DNA of 64,000 nucleotides. It comes from REEB509 sp049314555. GTDB taxonomy: Bacteria; Pseudomonadota; Alphaproteobacteria; Caulobacterales; Aquidulcibacteraceae. The stretch lies in contig JBMOEW010000012.1 in the NCBI GenBank assembly GCA_049314555.1, positions 7,625-71,624 of the forward strand, written 5' to 3'. A program made the translations under genes and the position numbers. The notes below the pieces were generated by a model. The model was not told the origin of the DNA. It worked only from the letters and a program-made list of their open reading frames with translations, and searched no databases. Positions 6,979 to 15,055 of the stretch are shown one piece after another (position 1 is the stretch's first letter; each line of letters begins with the position of its first letter).

Positions 6979-8391
6979 TCAGTCTTCCTTGATGAACCGC
7001 TCGATCATGTGGTGGTGATGGCGGATGCGCATTTCGCTATAGCGGCCGAAATGGACCCGGCCGGTCATGGATGAGCGCAGCCCTTCCTGCATGAACGGCA
7101 GATTGGCCATGTCCTGGTCGAACACGGCGGCGAGCGGTTCGCCCAATTGATCGGCGGCCGCAACCCAGGGTTCGTCGTCCGTCAGGAAGCGCATTTCCAC
7201 TGGTTTTGGCTTTGGCCCGTCTTTTGGCGGGATCTTCAGCCGGATCACTTCCATCAACGTGTGCTCGTGGGAGTTGCCCCAGGGGCGCCAGCGATAGATC
7301 AGGCTTGGTGGGAAGCCCGCCCAGAAGCTCATGTTGGGGAACACGTTATAGAGGATTGCATCCAGCAATTCGCAATCGGCGACGTGGCTAAAATCGTGGC
7401 CGAGTTCTGTGGTCATGGCTTGACGCACCAATTCAGCCCCGAACCGGCGGGCGGTGTCGCCCTCTGGAACATTCAGGCGCGTGCCGGCAGTGCTGAAGCG
7501 ACCGGCGGTGTCGAACATCGAATTGAGGATGTCGTCTTCCGAAAGCTCCGCCTGCCCGACCGACGGGCTAGGCACTGCGCCGGCGCTAATATGGCGGGTG
7601 ATATAGTCGGAAAGGATATCGTACTGGGAGTTCTCGTCCGCCAGATACGGCAATATCTGCGGGTGGGTGGTGATGGAATGGTGGCTTTCCATGAAAGCCT
7701 CCGAAACCACTTTCCAGTTGGCCGGGATCACCTTGGCCACGTGGTTCCACTTGTATTTGTTTTCCAGCTGCCAGCGCTCGAAATGGCGCGGCAACGGATC
7801 CAGAACTTCTTCCAGCGGCTTGGCGTTGGGATCGAAGTTGATGAAGACGAAACCACCCCAGGTGCCGACCTTCACTTCCGGCAGGCCGAGTTCTTCTGGC
7901 TTTGCCTGGGGGAAATCCCAGGCGATCGGGTTGTGGGCGAAGGTGCCGTCCTTGTTCCAGGTCCAGCCGTGGAACATGCAGCGGAACTGCTGTTTGCAGC
8001 CGCCATTGGTGGCGAGCTTGCGACCGCGGTGGAGGCACGAATTGGCGAAGGCTTTGATCGAGCCGTCATCCTGGCGCACGATCAGGAGCGACTTGCCGAC
8101 GATTTCATAGATCGTGTGGTCGCCCGGATTGGGAATTTCCTCTTCGCGGCAGGCCCATTGCCAGACCCGCATCCACACCCGTTCCACCTCCAGCTTGTAG
8201 AACTCTGGATCGGTGTAGCGGCTGGTGGGGATCGGATCGGTGCCTATATCTGGCACGCGCTGTTCGCGCAGGCAGGCTGGAACCTCCTTGGAGTCCAGGT
8301 CCAGAACCTCTTGATAGCTCAACCCTTCGCTGCGCTCCAGACCTTTGCGCGCCGGCCCTACAACACCTGAGTCCATCGCTTTCACTCCCAT
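6979..8391 (-). CDS. Rieske aromatic ring-hydroxylating oxygenase, alpha subunit
   Basis: The 470-residue protein has an N-terminal Rieske [2Fe-2S] domain with ligands Cys119, His121 (CLHRG), Cys138 and His141 (CMFHGW). A C-terminal catalytic domain follows, with the mononuclear iron motif MESHHSITTH (His238 and His243 the likely ligands). Such oxygenases hydroxylate or demethylate aromatic or alicyclic compounds using electrons from a reductase. No beta subunit, ferredoxin or reductase gene is nearby, so it must use partners encoded elsewhere or be an alpha-only (alpha-3) type. It heads a same-strand group with an amidohydrolase and a membrane protein. The substrate cannot be told from sequence. 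Confidence 0.93.
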   Translation of the reverse strand: MGVKAMDSGVVGPARKGLERSEGLSYQEVLDLDSKEVPACLREQRVPDIGTDPIPTSRYTDPEFYKLEVERVWMRVWQWACREEEIPNPGDHTIYEIVGKSLLIVRQDDGSIKAFANSCLHRGRKLATNGGCKQQFRCMFHGWTWNKDGTFAHNPIAWDFPQAKPEELGLPEVKVGTWGGFVFINFDPNAKPLEEVLDPLPRHFERWQLENKYKWNHVAKVIPANWKVVSEAFMESHHSITTHPQILPYLADENSQYDILSDYITRHISAGAVPSPSVGQAELSEDDILNSMFDTAGRFSTAGTRLNVPEGDTARRFGAELVRQAMTTELGHDFSHVADCELLDAILYNVFPNMSFWAGFPPSLIYRWRPWGNSHEHTLMEVIRLKIPPKDGPKPKPVEMRFLTDDEPWVAAADQLGEPLAAVFDQDMANLPFMQEGLRSSMTGRVHFGRYSEMRIRHHHHMIERFIKED

Positions 8392-8545
8392 TGCGCTCTA
8401 GCGCTTTGACGCACCAGAAAAAACATTCTTGCTTGTTTGTTTGTAGCGTTGTGTACCACGATCACATCTGGAATGAGAAGCCAATACAACGCAAAATTGG
8501 GTCCCGAAGACCACAGTTGCGTGCGACGGGAAGGAAAAACGCACT

Positions 8546-9661
8546 ATGACCGCCATTACGCCGATCAAAATGCCGAAGTGGGGCCTGTCGATGATCGAGG
8601 GAAAGATCGTCGCGTGGCACAAGGCTGAGGGGGCAAGTGTCAAAGAGGGCGACGACCTGGTCGATGTGGAAACCTCGAAGATCACCAATGTGGCGGAAGC
8701 GCCGGTGGCTGGCACCTTGAGGCGGATCGTGGCCAAGGCAGATGAGACGTTGCCGGTTGGGGCGCTGATGGCGGTGCTGGCGGAACCAAGCGTCAGCGAC
8801 GGCGAGATCGATGCGTTCGTGGCGGACTTCCAGTCGCGGTTTGTGCCGGAAGCCGACGGGGACGGGCCTTCCGGGCCGCCAACCCGCGCGTTGATGGTTA
8901 ACGGGCTGCACGTGAATGTCGCGGTTTATGGGGAAGACAAGCACGGCGTGCCGGCGGTGTTGCTGCACGGGTTTTCGGCAGACGCCAACAACTGGTTGTT
9001 TGTGGCACCAGCGCTGGCGGAAAGCCGGCCGGTGTATGCGCTGGACCTGCCGGGGCACGGGGCCACAGACAAGAACGTGGGTGACGGCTCCTTGGCGTTT
9101 ATGGCGCAGACCGTGCAGGGCGCGATCGCGGCGCTGGGTCTTTCCAAGGTGCATCTTGTGGGGCACTCGATGGGCGGGGCGATCGCTGTGCAAGTGGCGA
9201 TTGATGCGCCGGCGAGCGTGGCAAGCCTGAGCCTTGTGGCTTCAGCGGCTTTGCCGGGTTGTTTTATCAACACCGCGTTCTTGAATGGGATTGCCAAGGG
9301 CCAGCGCGCCAAGGACATCAAGCCGTTTTTGGAACTGATCATGGCGGTGCCGGAAATGATCACCAAAGAAATGGTCGATGTGATGGTGAAATTTAAGCGG
9401 ATCGACGGGGTGGAAGAGGCCCTGACGAAGCTTGCTGAAACCTTGAGCGACCCTGCGCAATCGGCAGGGGTGCAGGCGAACCTGCACAAAATCTCGACAG
9501 CCCTGGTGATCGCTTCGCACAATGACAAGATCGTGGGCGCGCCTGATCCGGCCCAACTGCCGGCGGGGTGGACCGTGATGTTCCTCGATCAAACCGGGCA
9601 CATGGCGCACATGGAGGCGGCCGGCGAGGTGAACGCGGCGCTGATCAAGCACTTCGGCTAG
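8546..9661 (+). CDS. Lipoyl-domain/alpha-beta hydrolase fusion (AcoC-like E2 component)
   Basis: Residues 1-80 form a biotinyl/lipoyl domain with the modifiable Lys45 in VETSKIT. After a short linker, residues about 115-371 form an alpha/beta hydrolase fold with oxyanion motif LLHGFSADANNW, nucleophile Ser208 in GHSMGG, and a C-terminal TGHMAHME histidine. This is the architecture of the E2 (AcoC) component of acetoin dehydrogenase, which transfers the acetyl group from acetoin cleavage to CoA. No E1 (acoA/acoB) or E3 gene is within reach; the gene is alone and divergent from the Rieske gene. It may serve an E1 encoded elsewhere or act in the adjacent catabolic cluster. Confidence 0.88.
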   Translation: MTAITPIKMPKWGLSMIEGKIVAWHKAEGASVKEGDDLVDVETSKITNVAEAPVAGTLRRIVAKADETLPVGALMAVLAEPSVSDGEIDAFVADFQSRFVPEADGDGPSGPPTRALMVNGLHVNVAVYGEDKHGVPAVLLHGFSADANNWLFVAPALAESRPVYALDLPGHGATDKNVGDGSLAFMAQTVQGAIAALGLSKVHLVGHSMGGAIAVQVAIDAPASVASLSLVASAALPGCFINTAFLNGIAKGQRAKDIKPFLELIMAVPEMITKEMVDVMVKFKRIDGVEEALTKLAETLSDPAQSAGVQANLHKISTALVIASHNDKIVGAPDPAQLPAGWTVMFLDQTGHMAHMEAAGEVNAALIKHFG

Positions 9662-9693
9662 TCTCTGGCCGGTCCGGCCGCAGCCTGCGCCGC

Positions 9694-11061
9694 TTACAAG
9701 TGGCGCAGGCGAACCGGCTTTGCCCAGAACATGAGGCGGCGCTCGGCTGCGTGCGCGCGGGTCACGTGCAGGAGTGTCCAGCCGAAGACAAGCTGCCAAG
9801 GCGCGAACAATAGAACTGCATATTCTATGTAAGGCTCTTCATTTGGAAGATGCGAGGCTAAGCCGAACCCGCCAATCGCAATCATAACGGCCGTTGCCGC
9901 TGTGAGCCATGCGATGTTGCTGGGATTTCGAACTGAGGGTAACGCGAGCGCAACAAACAAAAACGATAATCCGGCCCCGATCGCTCCAGCGACGGCCCCT
10001 GCTGTTCTCGCCGAAGCCTCCGCGAGGTTGCGATCGGCGGTAATTTCCTGGGCCGACTTCCATTCATCGCATGCAGAACAAAACAAGCCAGAGCAACGCG
10101 CACATTCGCTTGCTCGCTCAATAAAGATGGCGTCCGCCGCCATCGTCGCCAAAAAGTTTGCACCTGTGACCAGGATTACAAACAGAAGCGCCCCCCACCA
10201 GCGCATCCTTTTGCGATTGATCCAATAAGCGATCAGTGGAACGCAAAAGAGCGGTGTGAAAAAGAAATGACCTCGTGGATCATTACGAATGTCAGTCAGC
10301 AGCCACGCCGCGACATACAGACCCACACCGAACACGAGCGCAATTTGGGCAAGCACCATGTCATTGGGCATTGGAGGCAGGGTCTCGCGCAGCTTTTCCC
10401 GTCTGAGCTGGTCTGCGCGCTCCTTGGCCAATTCACTCTTTTGCTTGGCATGCAGCGTTTTGAGATGGTGCTCGACTTCAAACTCGAGGCCTGATCCTGG
10501 CGCACTTTGGCGGACACGCTCGGCAAATCGAGAAACCGCTGCGATGCTTTCGCGATCTGGAAACGCGGCCCATGTCGCGCGCATATCCGATAAAAGGGCA
10601 CTGGCATTGGTTTGCGGCGTGCCGGCTTGCGGTGGCAACGGTTCGTGTGCAGATGATGATTCAGGCTGTGCCAGCTTTCTTTGTATTGTCCTCAGGGTCA
10701 GGGCCCAGGCTTCAGGATCCCGGCCGGTGACATCGAAATAATTGATGAACCGCAAGTCCGCGGGCGGGGCATCTTTGGCAAAACTCTCCACTGCAATCGG
10801 GACGATAATGTTTCGCTCAACGCCGATGCGCGCCTCGATCAAACACCATTTTCGCGTGAAATAAGTTGGCGACCAACACGCCAAGACCACTTTTGATTTG
10901 CGCAAAGCGCGATCAATGACCTCCGGAAAATCGGCACCGCCGTCGATCCCCTCGATATCGAAAAACACATCGTAGCCAAGCGCTTCCAGCCGTTCCTTGA
11001 TCGGCTCAGCAAGCGCGCGCTGACTGCGGGCATAAGAGATGAAGATATCGACCAACCACAT
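9694..11061 (-). CDS. Membrane-anchored TIR-domain protein with CxxC-x4-CxxC loop
   Basis: The 455-residue product begins with a TIR domain (residues 1-130): VDIFISYAR, VFFDIEG and the WCLIE motif, whose Glu76 is the catalytic glutamate position of NAD-cleaving TIR enzymes. A charged, probably coiled-coil segment (about 175-230, rich in K, E and R) leads to six predicted membrane helices near 233-256, 266-282, 288-313, 354-374, 382-402 and 411-432. Between helices 3 and 4 are Cys320, Cys323, Cys328 and Cys331 (C-x2-C-x4-C-x2-C). If the TIR is cytoplasmic this loop would face the periplasm. The start at 11061 puts the TIR at the very N-terminus; an upstream in-frame ATG (11178) would add 39 residues. 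Base composition is lower in GC than flanking genes. Function is unknown; NAD signalling or defence is an inference. Confidence 0.85.
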   Translation of the reverse strand: MWLVDIFISYARSQRALAEPIKERLEALGYDVFFDIEGIDGGADFPEVIDRALRKSKVVLACWSPTYFTRKWCLIEARIGVERNIIVPIAVESFAKDAPPADLRFINYFDVTGRDPEAWALTLRTIQRKLAQPESSSAHEPLPPQAGTPQTNASALLSDMRATWAAFPDRESIAAVSRFAERVRQSAPGSGLEFEVEHHLKTLHAKQKSELAKERADQLRREKLRETLPPMPNDMVLAQIALVFGVGLYVAAWLLTDIRNDPRGHFFFTPLFCVPLIAYWINRKRMRWWGALLFVILVTGANFLATMAADAIFIERASECARCSGLFCSACDEWKSAQEITADRNLAEASARTAGAVAGAIGAGLSFLFVALALPSVRNPSNIAWLTAATAVMIAIGGFGLASHLPNEEPYIEYAVLLFAPWQLVFGWTLLHVTRAHAAERRLMFWAKPVRLRHL

Positions 11062-11220
11062 CGCCCCCGTTTGTCGTTGGTAGGGGTACCAAACAACTTC
11101 GCCAAAAACCAGATAGGGGTGGCCGGTAAGAACCAATTTGCGAAGGCTTCCTTCCGCTGCTGCATCATTACGGCCCATCTATCTTTCTAGGGCCGCGCGC
11201 GCTTAGATGCGTGCCACCCG

Positions 11221-12552
11221 ATGCGCATGCCCTCCCTTGCCCCGTTTCGCCATCCGCAGTTCCTGAAATACTGGATGATGCGCGCCGTTTCGACGCTGGG
11301 CTTTCAGGTCCAGGCGACCACGATCGGCTGGCAGGTGTATGAAATTGCCCGAGACCGGGGCCAGAGCGTGGAAGAAAGCGCCTTCCTGCTGGGGCTTGTG
11401 GGGTTGGCGCAGTTCTTGCCGCTGTTGATCCTGTCGCCGTTTGGGGGGCAGGCCGCTGATCGCTGGGATCGGCGGATGATCATCCTTGGCTATCAGCTGG
11501 CCAAAATCACAACGCTTGTGGGACTCGTTTTGGTTTCGCTGCAGGGCGGATCTGGGGCCATGACCGCGGTGTTCGCGGCGGCGATTATCTCCGGCGCGGT
11601 CAATGCCTTTGCGCCTGCGGCGAGCCAAGCGTTGATGCCGATGCTGGTGTCGAAGGAAGATCTGCCGCAGGCGGTGGCGTTGTCGTCGTTGGCGTTTTCC
11701 ACCTCTTCCATCGTGGGGCCTGCGCTTGCGGGGCTCGCGATTGCGTTTGGCGAGGCGCACGGCGTTGGCGGCGCTGTGGCCGCCTATGGGCTGGCTGCCG
11801 GTTTTTTTGGGTGCGCGGTGGTGCTTTGCCTGTCGCTGCGCCCGCCTAAGCAAGAAAAGCCGGAAAACCCGCAGGCTTTGGCGCTGATCCTGGAGGGCCT
11901 GCGCTATGTGCGCGACAACAAGATCGTGTTGGGGGCGATCTCGTTGGATTTGGTGGCGGTTTTGCTGGCGGGGGCGACGGCGCTTTTGCCGGTTTACGCG
12001 CGCGATATTCTGCATGTGGGGCCGGAGGGGCTTGGGGCGATGCGGTCGGCGGTGGCGTTGGGCGCGGCTGCGGTGGCGCTGTTTTTGGCGATGGCCCCGA
12101 TCCGCACCCGGGTGGGGCGGTGGATGTTTGGCTCTGTAATTGTGTTTGGGGTGGCGACGGTGGTGTTTGGGGTGTCCAGCGCCTACTGGCTTTCGCTGTT
12201 GGCGCTGTTTGTGATTGGGGCCTCGGATATGGTGAGCGTGTATGTGCGCTCCTCGCTGGTGCAGTTGGCCACGCCGGACACCATGCGGGGGCGGGTCGCG
12301 AGCACCAGCTTCATCTTCATCAGTGCCTCAAACGAACTGGGTGAGTTTCAGTCCGGGGTGTTTGCGCGGCTGCTTGGGCCGGTGGGCGCTGTGGTGGTGG
12401 GGGGCGTGGGTGCCGTGTTGACGGTTGGCGCTTGGATCAAGCTGTTCCCGGCGCTGTGGAAAATGGACACGTTTGAGGACGCGATTGCCTATGCCGCCCC
12501 GCCTGCCCCTTTGCCCGCAAGCACGCCCGAGGCCAACACCGGGATAAGATAG
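11221..12552 (+). CDS. MFS transporter (EntS/MFS_3-like)
   Basis: A 443-residue, strongly hydrophobic protein with about twelve membrane helices. The short N-terminus (FRHPQFLKYWMMRAVSTLGFQ) and the loop motif GGQAADRWDRR after the second helix are typical of the MFS_3/EntS-like branch. The second-half motif MRGRVASTSF and a cytoplasmic tail rich in Pro and Ala complete the pattern. Family members export small molecules such as siderophores or drugs, but the substrate is unknown here. Its last 64 bases overlap the 3' end of a convergent membrane-protein gene. The ATG at 11221 is the natural start, beginning 42 bases past the start of the opposite-strand TIR frame's upstream extension. Confidence 0.9.
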   Translation: MRMPSLAPFRHPQFLKYWMMRAVSTLGFQVQATTIGWQVYEIARDRGQSVEESAFLLGLVGLAQFLPLLILSPFGGQAADRWDRRMIILGYQLAKITTLVGLVLVSLQGGSGAMTAVFAAAIISGAVNAFAPAASQALMPMLVSKEDLPQAVALSSLAFSTSSIVGPALAGLAIAFGEAHGVGGAVAAYGLAAGFFGCAVVLCLSLRPPKQEKPENPQALALILEGLRYVRDNKIVLGAISLDLVAVLLAGATALLPVYARDILHVGPEGLGAMRSAVALGAAAVALFLAMAPIRTRVGRWMFGSVIVFGVATVVFGVSSAYWLSLLALFVIGASDMVSVYVRSSLVQLATPDTMRGRVASTSFIFISASNELGEFQSGVFARLLGPVGAVVVGGVGAVLTVGAWIKLFPALWKMDTFEDAIAYAAPPAPLPASTPEANTGIR

Positions 12553-12938
12553 CCGATCAGTATCACGGTGTTCGAGAGGGCGTTGACAGGGATCCCGGTT
12601 GTGATCGAGGCGCCGGAGTCCAGCACATACCAGGCCGCGATAATGCCCGTGAGGCCGCGCCATATCCGGGTTGCTGCCGGTGTTGGGCCGCTATTGGCCA
12701 GACCGATGAGCAGGCGCACACTCAGCATCCAACCTAAGAAAACCGCTCCCAGGATAGCGGCGGTGGGGCGGGTGGCCTGCGTGAAGCCTGTGTTCCCATC
12801 GATCGGCCAGTGGATCAGGTCGTAAAACAGCAGGGCCGGCGCTTGGGTGGCTGTGGTAGCGGCCAAAAGGAACACCACTGCGGCCGCCAGCATCGCCCAC
12901 ACCCAAATGTCCATCCATGTTTTCCACAGGCCTGTCAT
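12489..12938 (-). CDS. Four-helix membrane protein of unknown function
   Basis: The 149-residue product has four hydrophobic helices at about residues 12-28, 59-78, 88-105 and 116-140 with the conserved-looking loop FYDLIHWPIDG. I do not assign a family. The ATG at 12938 is followed by TGLWKTWMDIWVWAM, and GGAGAG lies just upstream. It is divergent from an XRE/MmyB-type regulator gene that begins about 105 bases away, a layout in which the regulator often controls its neighbour. Its 3' end overlaps the convergent MFS gene by 64 bases, so both reading frames use the same DNA there. Confidence 0.75.
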   Translation of the reverse strand: MTGLWKTWMDIWVWAMLAAAVVFLLAATTATQAPALLFYDLIHWPIDGNTGFTQATRPTAAILGAVFLGWMLSVRLLIGLANSGPTPAATRIWRGLTGIIAAWYVLDSGASITTGIPVNALSNTVILIGYLIPVLASGVLAGKGAGGAA

Positions 12939-13043
12939 GGTGCTCTCCTTTGTTTCAGGCGGCCACGGTGCGCGCTGGCGAGAAGGGCCGCAATTACCTC
13001 GCAGGTTATGGGCAGCGCGCGGCGATTGATGCTAGATCGCCGC

Positions 13044-13835
13044 ATGACGACTTTTGAACCGTCCGATCTCAGCGGATTTCCAGCGACCTTGCGGGCCTGG
13101 CGGCAGGCGCGGGGGATGAGCCAGTTTGACCTTGCCGAGACGGTTGGGGTGTCTACCCGCCATTTGTCTTTCCTGGAAACGGGACGGGCCAAGCCCTCGC
13201 GGCAGATGACGCTTGCGTTGGCCGAAGGGGTGATGGCCCCGCTGGCGGCGCGCAACGCGCTGCTGACGCAGGCCGGGTTTGCGCCGATCTATCCGACCAC
13301 GCCGCTCGACAGCGCTGCCCTTGCGCCGCTGCGGGCGATTTTATCTGAGATGATGGCCAAGCACGCGCCCTACCCCGCCATGGTGTGCGACCGAAATTGG
13401 ACGGTGCATGAAGCGACCCCTTCCGCCCACGCGCTGTTGGGCGCGCTGCGGGGCGCGGGCGAGGAGATGAATGTTGTGCGGCTGTTGACCGATAGCCCCA
13501 CCGCGCCGGAGTTCGTGGTGAACTATGGCGAGGCGCTGGCCGAGATGCATGCGCGGATCCGGCTGGAGGCGCTGGAGGCCGGCCACGATCCGGTCTTGGA
13601 GGACTTGCTGGCGCGGTTGGCGCAGCGGCAAAAAGGCTACCCCGCGCCCAGCGATTTGGCGCGGCGGGCGCTTGCGCCCCTTACCGTGCGCGGCCCGGCG
13701 GGCGAGCTTCGCTTTTTGACCACCATCGCCCACTTTGGGACCAGCGAAGACGTGACCGTGCGGGATTTGCGGCTGGAGCTGTTGTTCCCGATGGATGAGG
13801 CGACGAAGGCGGCGATGGGGGTTTTCAAAACTTGA
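13044..13835 (+). CDS. XRE-family regulator with MmyB-like ligand-binding domain
   Basis: The 263-residue protein has an N-terminal helix-turn-helix (residues 12-65: LRAWRQARGMSQFDLAETVG, STRHLSFLETGRAKPSRQ) and a C-terminal MmyB-type ligand-binding domain of about 180 residues (PYPAMVCDRNWTVHEA marks its PAS-like start). Such proteins bind DNA through the HTH and are thought to sense a small molecule such as a fatty acid. The ATG at 13044 is used; an ATG five codons upstream (13029) is also in frame. It is divergent from a four-helix membrane protein gene, the most likely target. Its last 11 bases overlap the convergent frmA. Confidence 0.88.
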   Translation: MTTFEPSDLSGFPATLRAWRQARGMSQFDLAETVGVSTRHLSFLETGRAKPSRQMTLALAEGVMAPLAARNALLTQAGFAPIYPTTPLDSAALAPLRAILSEMMAKHAPYPAMVCDRNWTVHEATPSAHALLGALRGAGEEMNVVRLLTDSPTAPEFVVNYGEALAEMHARIRLEALEAGHDPVLEDLLARLAQRQKGYPAPSDLARRALAPLTVRGPAGELRFLTTIAHFGTSEDVTVRDLRLELLFPMDEATKAAMGVFKT

Positions 13836-14946
13836 CGACGCTGCGGATGCTTTCGCCCCGCTCCATCAGATCGAAGGCATCGTTGATCTGATCGAGCGGC
13901 ATCACATGGGTGATCAAGTCGTCGATGTTGATCTTGCCTTCCATGTACCAGTCGACAATTTTGGGGACATCGGTGCGGCCGTGAGCACCGCCAAAGGCTG
14001 TGCCTTTCCACACGCGCCCCGTGACGAGCTGGAATGGCCGTGTGGCGATCTCTTGGCCAGCCTCTGCAACGCCGATAACGATGCTTTCGCCCCACCCGCG
14101 ATGACAACATTCCAGCGCCTGGCGCATCACTTTGGTGTTGCCGGTGGCGTCAAAGCTGAAGTCCGCACCGCCGCCGGTGATATCGACGATGGCTTGGACG
14201 ATCTTGTCGTTGCCGATCGCTTTGGGGTTGAGGAAATGGGTCATACCAAAAAGCTCCGCCATCGGACGTTTTGCGGGGTTGATGTCGATGCCGATGATCT
14301 TGTCTGCCCCCACCATCCGCGCGCCTTGGATGACGTTCAGGCCGATTCCGCCCAGCCCAAACACTGCTACGTTCGCGCCGGGCCACACCTTGCCGGTGTA
14401 AATCACCGCGCCGATGCCGGTGGTGACGCCGCACCCGATGTAGCAAATCTTATCAAAGGGGGCGTCTGCGCGGACCTTGGCCAGCGCGATCTCTGGCAAC
14501 ACGGTGAAATTTGAAAACGTGGAACAGCCCATGTAGTGGGCCAGCGGTTGGCCATTGCGTGAGAAGCGGCTCGTGCCATCGGGCATCACGCCCTTGCCTT
14601 GGGTTGTGCGAATGGCCGTGCACAGGTTTGAGCGACGCGAGAGGCAGGTTTTGCACTGTCGGCATTCTGGAGTGTAGAGCGGGATCACGTGATCATCGAC
14701 GGCCACCGATGTTACGCCTTCGCCAATCTCGCGGACGATCCCTGCGCCTTCATGGCCAAGAATTGAGGGGAAAATGCCCTCTGAGTCCTTGCCGCTGAGG
14801 GTATAGGCGTCAGTATGGCAAATTCCGGTGGCGATGATTTCCACCAGAACCTCACCCACGCGGGGGCCAGCTAAGTCCACTTCGTCGATCTCCAAGGGGC
14901 GACCGGGGGCTACTGCAATCGCGGCGCGGGTGCGCATGGGGATCAT
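13825..14946 (-). CDS. frmA: S-(hydroxymethyl)glutathione dehydrogenase (class III alcohol dehydrogenase)
   Basis: A 373-residue zinc alcohol dehydrogenase. The catalytic zinc site is seen in GICHTD and GHEGAG, the structural zinc site in ECRQCKTCLSRRSNLC, and the NAD-binding loop in VFGLGGIGLNVIQGA. The stretch TTQGKGVMPDGTSRFS is characteristic of the class III enzymes, which oxidise the glutathione adduct of formaldehyde and also reduce S-nitrosoglutathione. Length matches the family (about 370). No S-formylglutathione hydrolase gene is adjacent. Other glutathione enzymes in the window (gshB, gloB, grxD) fit a glutathione-dependent detoxification network. Confidence 0.93.
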   Translation of the reverse strand: MIPMRTRAAIAVAPGRPLEIDEVDLAGPRVGEVLVEIIATGICHTDAYTLSGKDSEGIFPSILGHEGAGIVREIGEGVTSVAVDDHVIPLYTPECRQCKTCLSRRSNLCTAIRTTQGKGVMPDGTSRFSRNGQPLAHYMGCSTFSNFTVLPEIALAKVRADAPFDKICYIGCGVTTGIGAVIYTGKVWPGANVAVFGLGGIGLNVIQGARMVGADKIIGIDINPAKRPMAELFGMTHFLNPKAIGNDKIVQAIVDITGGGADFSFDATGNTKVMRQALECCHRGWGESIVIGVAEAGQEIATRPFQLVTGRVWKGTAFGGAHGRTDVPKIVDWYMEGKINIDDLITHVMPLDQINDAFDLMERGESIRSVVKF

Positions 14947-15055
14947 CCTTGGTGAGCGTCTTGTGGAGCACTAGCCGAATGAGATGGCGGCGTCTGCACC
15001 TCGACTTGCGCGCGCCGGGCTACTAGCTTTGCTGCAAATCAGCAGGAGTGAAAAG

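Noticed and set aside
7147..8370. 407-residue ORF on the + strand opposite the Rieske oxygenase
   Set aside because: Antisense to a gene with intact Rieske and iron motifs; the composition is that of a mirrored GC-rich frame.
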